Below are positions 5,485 to 6,850 of a stretch of 6,850 nt of DNA, one piece after another. Below the pieces are notes generated by a model, which did no database searches, had not been told where the DNA came from, and saw only the letters and a program-made list of their open reading frames with translations. Within the stretch, counting starts at the first letter, position 1, and each line of letters opens with the position of its first letter. The stretch lies in NCBI GenBank assembly GCA_002329405.1, contig DCTE01000186.1, positions 14,522 through 21,371 of the forward strand. The letters are read 5' to 3'. This stretch comes from Ruminococcaceae bacterium UBA1448 (lineage in GTDB: Bacteria; Bacillota; Clostridia; Oscillospirales; Ruminococcaceae). The position numbers and the translations under genes were made by a program.

Positions 5485-6850
5485 TCAAATGCTCTCGTGG
5501 AAGGTACGGCTGATGACCTCCAGCTGCTGCTCACGGGAGAGACGGTTGAAGTTGACCGCATAACCGGAGACACGGATGGTCAAGGTCGGATACTGTTCAG
5601 GATGCTCCATCGCGTCAATCAACAGCTGACGGTTGAGGACGTTGACATTCAGATGGTGCGCGCCCTGTGCAAAATATCCATCCAGAATGGTGACGAGGTT
5701 ATTTTCCCGTTCCGTTTCGGTCTTGCCAAGAGCGTTCGGGACAATCGAGAAGGTGTTGGAAACACCGTCCTGGCAGATATTGCGGTAAGGAATCTTCGCG
5801 ACCGAGTTGAGGGACGCCAGCGCACCGTTTGCGTCGCGGCCGTGCATCGGGTTGGCACCAGGTGCGAGCGGTTCGCCGACTTTGCGTCCGTCAGGAGTCG
5901 GGCCGGTCTTCTTGCCGTACATGACATTGGAAGTGATGGTCAGTGCAGACAGTGTATGTTTTGCGTTGCGGTAAAGCGGATGCTTTTTCAGCTCATTCGA
6001 GAAGAAGGTAACCGCCTCAACCGCCAGATCATCCACACGGTCATCGTCGTTGCCGTATTTGGGGAAATCGCCCTTGACTGTAAAGTCAACCGCGATACCG
6101 GCATGGTTGCGGATGGGTTTGACCTTGGCAAACTTGATTGCAGACAGCGAGTCGGCAGCAACCGAAAGCCCGGCCATACCAAACGCCATCAGCCGCTCGA
6201 CATGGGTATCATGCAGCGCCATCTGGGACGCTTCATAAGCATATTTATCGTGCATAAAGTGGATGATGTTGACCGCGTCGACATACAGCCCCGCAACATA
6301 GGACAGGACCTTCTTATAGTTGGCCATGACCTTGTCAAAATCCAGGACATCATCGGTGATCGGCTCGATACCGGGAACAACCTTGGTACCTTTCAGCTCG
6401 TCCACGCCGCCGTTGATCGCGTAGAGCAGCGATTTTGCCATATTCGCACGGGCGCCGAAGAACTGCATCTGTTTACCGACAGCCATTGCCGATACACAGC
6501 AGGCGATCGCGTAGTCATCGCCATAGATCGGACGCATCACATCATCATTCTCATACTGAATCGAGTCGGTCGCAATCGACATCTTCGCGCAGTAACGCTT
6601 GAAGTTTTCCGGCAGTTTTTCGCTCCAGAGTACCGTCAGGTTGGGTTCAGGAGCAGTGCCGAGGTTGGTGAGGGTATGCAGATAACGATAAGAGTTTTTA
6701 GTAACCAGCGGTTTCCCATTGATACCGATGCCGCCGATCGACTCGGTAACCCAGGTCGGGTCGCCGCCAAACAGCTCGTTATATTCAGGGGTACGCAGAT
6801 GACGGACCAGGCGCAGCTTGATAATAAACTGGTCGACCAGTTCCTGTGCG
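5485..6850 (-). CDS. pflB: pyruvate formate-lyase (formate C-acetyltransferase), C-terminal 454 residues
   Basis: This oxygen-sensitive glycyl-radical enzyme converts pyruvate and CoA to acetyl-CoA and formate in the cytoplasm during anaerobic fermentation. The frame is open at the right edge, and roughly 300 N-terminal residues are missing compared with the 759-residue E. coli enzyme. Visible landmarks are NELFGGDPTWVTESIGG, the catalytic cysteine pair in YAIACCVS (codons at 6496-6501), MHDKYAYEAS, NVMYGKKTGPTPDGR, GANPMHGRD and the glycyl-radical loop RVSGYAV 29 residues from the C-terminus, as in E. coli. The adjacent cysteines and RVSGYA loop favour true PFL over diol dehydratases or choline lyase. 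Full function needs activation by the radical-SAM enzyme PflA, whose gene often follows pflB; here a 107-residue unknown gene follows instead. The promoter lies outside the window. Confidence 0.96.
   Translation of the reverse strand, partial: AQELVDQFIIKLRLVRHLRTPEYNELFGGDPTWVTESIGGIGINGKPLVTKNSYRYLHTLTNLGTAPEPNLTVLWSEKLPENFKRYCAKMSIATDSIQYENDDVMRPIYGDDYAIACCVSAMAVGKQMQFFGARANMAKSLLYAINGGVDELKGTKVVPGIEPITDDVLDFDKVMANYKKVLSYVAGLYVDAVNIIHFMHDKYAYEASQMALHDTHVERLMAFGMAGLSVAADSLSAIKFAKVKPIRNHAGIAVDFTVKGDFPKYGNDDDRVDDLAVEAVTFFSNELKKHPLYRNAKHTLSALTITSNVMYGKKTGPTPDGRKVGEPLAPGANPMHGRDANGALASLNSVAKIPYRNICQDGVSNTFSIVPNALGKTETERENNLVTILDGYFAQGAHHLNVNVLNRQLLIDAMEHPEQYPTLTIRVSGYAVNFNRLSREQQLEVISRTFHESI

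Overview
The window looks like a chromosomal stretch from a low- to mid-GC Gram-positive anaerobe, most likely a gut Clostridia (Oscillospiraceae/Lachnospiraceae-like). The evidence is a Tet(M)-type ribosomal GTPase paralogue, a secreted protein with BspA-like leucine-rich repeats and choline-binding-type cell-wall repeats, a pyruvate formate-lyase, and strong GGAGG-type ribosome binding sites. Taxonomy is inferred from protein style only. No tRNA, rRNA, CRISPR array or insertion sequence was seen.

Region 1 (1-2130, minus strand): a Tet(M)/EF-G-like GTPase gene runs off the left edge. Sixteen bases upstream of it sits a more AT-rich gene for a small P-loop kinase-like protein. In front of that lie a promoter, a 46-bp interrupted palindrome, a perfect AGGAGG site and a 36-codon reading frame that overlaps the kinase start by ATGA. 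In another frame the same stretch encodes LLAQVDAGKTTLSE followed by a stop. This is nearly the P-loop of the GTPase downstream, so it looks like the broken 5' end of a second GTPase gene. The kinase gene appears to have been placed between a relic GTPase start and an intact one.

Region 2 (2201-3937, minus): one large secreted protein with a signal peptide, BspA-like repeats and about seven C-terminal cell-wall-binding repeats.

Region 3 (3938-5130): a divergent, AT-rich intergenic region followed by a plus-strand gene for a right-handed beta-helix protein of the DUF3737 type. Its promoter has TTGACA and TATAAT 19 bp apart with a dyad in the spacer, which is the signature of a MerR-family-controlled promoter. 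No MerR gene is in the window. A hairpin terminator closes the gene and may serve both strands.

Region 4 (5147-6850, minus): the C-terminal 454 residues of pyruvate formate-lyase (pflB), with its cysteine pair and glycyl-radical site, followed 14 bases later by a 107-residue protein of unknown function. The pflA gene that often follows pflB is not there.

The genes do not form one obvious pathway. The points most worth following are the relic/palindrome/kinase arrangement and the MerR-type promoter driving a beta-helix protein with an exact 19-residue period.
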